Shown here piece after piece: positions 22,844 through 23,950 of a stretch of 23,950 nucleotides of DNA. Both the position numbers and the translations under genes were made by a program. Under the pieces are notes generated by a model, which saw only the letters and a program-made list of their open reading frames with translations, made no database searches and was not told the DNA's origin. Each line of letters opens with the position of its first letter. The stretch's first letter is position 1. This DNA comes from Chloroflexia bacterium (lineage in GTDB: Bacteria > Chloroflexota > Chloroflexia > Thermomicrobiales > UBA6265). Where the stretch lies: contig JACCVC010000075.1 of NCBI GenBank assembly GCA_013698305.1, forward strand, positions 1 through 23,950, in the 5' to 3' direction.

Positions 22844-23950
22844 ATGTCCGATATCTCATCCCAATCAACCTCGCCCGGCGATGCCCGGACACTGGCTCAT
22901 CCGCAAACCGAAGATGCCGGACGGCCCAATCTCACCGACGAGACGACGTGGCGCAGGATGTCGATCCGGTTCATCTTCACCGGCACCGTCCGGCAGTTGC
23001 GCAGCCTGCTGCTGCCGGCGGTGATCCTGCTGTTCGCGGGCGGCGGCGACACCAATCGACAACTGGTTTATCTGGGCATCGGCGTCGTGTTCGCGATCAT
23101 GTCGGCGGGATTCAACCTGCTCGAATGGCAATTCTTCCGCTATGCCTTCACCGATCGCGAGCTGGTCGTCCGCTCCGGCGTGTTCCAGAAACAGGAACGG
23201 GCGGTGCCATTCGAGCGCATCCAGGCGATCAACATCGAGGAAGCGCCGCTCGAGCGGCTGGTCGGCATCGCGCGGGTCAAGGTCGAGACCGCCGCCGGTG
23301 GGGCCGCCGATGTCAAGATCGACGCCATCGAGCGGGCGAACGCCTACCGATTGCGGGAAGACCTGTCAGCAGCCCGCGCCCGTGCCCGGGGCGATGAGCC
23401 GAAGACTGCCGAATCTTCAACAGCGCCAGCTTCGTCCGACGAGGTCACCGCATCGGCAGCACTGCTTGCCTCGGAAGGAGAGCTGCTTCGGAAACTCTCG
23501 ACGCCGGAGCTGCTGGCGCTCGGGGCAACCTCCGGTCGGATCGGCCCTGCCGCGGCAGTGGCCGGCGCGCTATTGCAGTTCGGCACCGACCTCTTTCCGG
23601 AGTCGTGGTGGGAGCGGCTACCGATCGAGCGGGCGGAAACGCTGACCAACGTCAACGTCGCGATCACGCTGCTGTTCATCGCCGCGTTCCTGGCATGGAT
23701 CATGGCGATCGTAAGCACCGCGCTGGCGTTCGGCGGCTTCGAGCTGAGACGGTCGGGCGACCAGTTGCTCGTCCAGCACGGGTTGCTCGACCGGCGCCGC
23801 ACCACGATCCCGGTACAGCGCATCCAGGCCGTGGTCGTCGGCGAGCAGTTGCTGCGCCAACCGTTCCACTACGCCGATGTCCGGTTCGAGAGCGCGGGCG
23901 GAGGTGGTGGTGAGGCTGGCGCGCAGGCTGGCTCCGGCGTCCTGTTCCCG
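22844..23950 (+). CDS. PH-domain (YdbT-like) membrane protein, 3' end outside window
   Basis: The frame runs from ATG 22844 (AGGGA five to six bases upstream) to the window edge without a stop, giving at least 369 residues. It contains two PH_2 modules, each preceded by membrane segments. The first is at about residues 100-165 (RYAFTDRELVVRSGVFQKQERAVPFERIQAINIEEAPLERLVGIARVKVETAAG), the second at about 310 onward (FELRRSGDQLLVQHGLLDRRRTTIPVQRIQAVVVGEQLLRQPFHYADVRFESAG). A low-complexity Ala/Ser/Arg linker lies between. This is the YdbT arrangement (multiple PH_2 domains), paired with the smaller YdbS-like gene. The window ends within the second PH module or its linker. Confidence 0.87.
   Translation, partial: MSDISSQSTSPGDARTLAHPQTEDAGRPNLTDETTWRRMSIRFIFTGTVRQLRSLLLPAVILLFAGGGDTNRQLVYLGIGVVFAIMSAGFNLLEWQFFRYAFTDRELVVRSGVFQKQERAVPFERIQAINIEEAPLERLVGIARVKVETAAGGAADVKIDAIERANAYRLREDLSAARARARGDEPKTAESSTAPASSDEVTASAALLASEGELLRKLSTPELLALGATSGRIGPAAAVAGALLQFGTDLFPESWWERLPIERAETLTNVNVAITLLFIAAFLAWIMAIVSTALAFGGFELRRSGDQLLVQHGLLDRRRTTIPVQRIQAVVVGEQLLRQPFHYADVRFESAGGGGGEAGAQAGSGVLFP

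Overview
The window is high-GC, densely packed bacterial DNA with good Shine-Dalgarno sequences. Gene content (double-GNAT paralogs, paired bacterial PH-domain proteins, FIST protein, MecA-type penicillin-binding protein, bipartite lipoate ligase) and short palindromic intergenic repeats suggest a Chloroflexota/Thermomicrobia-like organism. That placement is inference from general resemblance, not from a marker gene. There are no rRNAs, tRNAs, CRISPR arrays, phage genes or recognisable transposase genes.

Layout. 1-645 (+) is the C-terminal part of an arginase/agmatinase-family enzyme. 858-7339 (-) holds a FIST sensor protein, a secreted polysaccharide deacetylase followed by ispH, a two-gene lipoate-protein ligase (small accessory domain, then catalytic subunit, overlapping by 8 bp) and an amine-oxidase-like flavoprotein. 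7340-7764 has no gene but carries the second copy of a MITE-like element also present at 5859-6001. 7765-9097 (-) is a VOC-domain gene followed by a DinB-like gene. 9515-10165 (+) is a secreted NlpC/P60 peptidase with a long, possibly structured leader. 10431-10691 (+) is the main find: a complete SelW/Rdx-family gene that is intact only if an in-frame TGA is read as selenocysteine (C-x-x-U). A bacterial-SECIS-like hairpin starts directly after that TGA. 10930-14730 (-) is an operon of three tandem paralogs of about 400 aa, each with two GNAT domains. It is preceded by a possible 11-codon leader peptide and hairpin. 15200-17584 (-) is a MecA-type class B PBP. 17905-18856 (-) holds two small unknown genes, one secreted. 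19118-19549 (+) is a SnoaL-like protein. 19671-20219 (-) is a YceI protein with a textbook promoter whose spacer is a perfect palindrome. 20392-22088 (-) is an apparent operon of a PIG-L/LmbE deacetylase, an unknown protein and a PNPOx-like flavoprotein. 22250 to the window end (+) is a pair of PH-domain membrane proteins, the second cut off by the window edge.

Common threads. At least eight intergenic palindromes share one architecture: a GC-rich stem, a five-base A-C-purine-purine-G type loop, the return stem, then CTACG. Several lie exactly at gene 3' ends, where CTA gives the TAG stop of the gene on the opposite strand. One is translated as the C-terminal tail of a GNAT paralog. No selenocysteine machinery (selA, selB, selC, selD) is inside the window, so the selenoprotein call predicts that it exists elsewhere in the genome.
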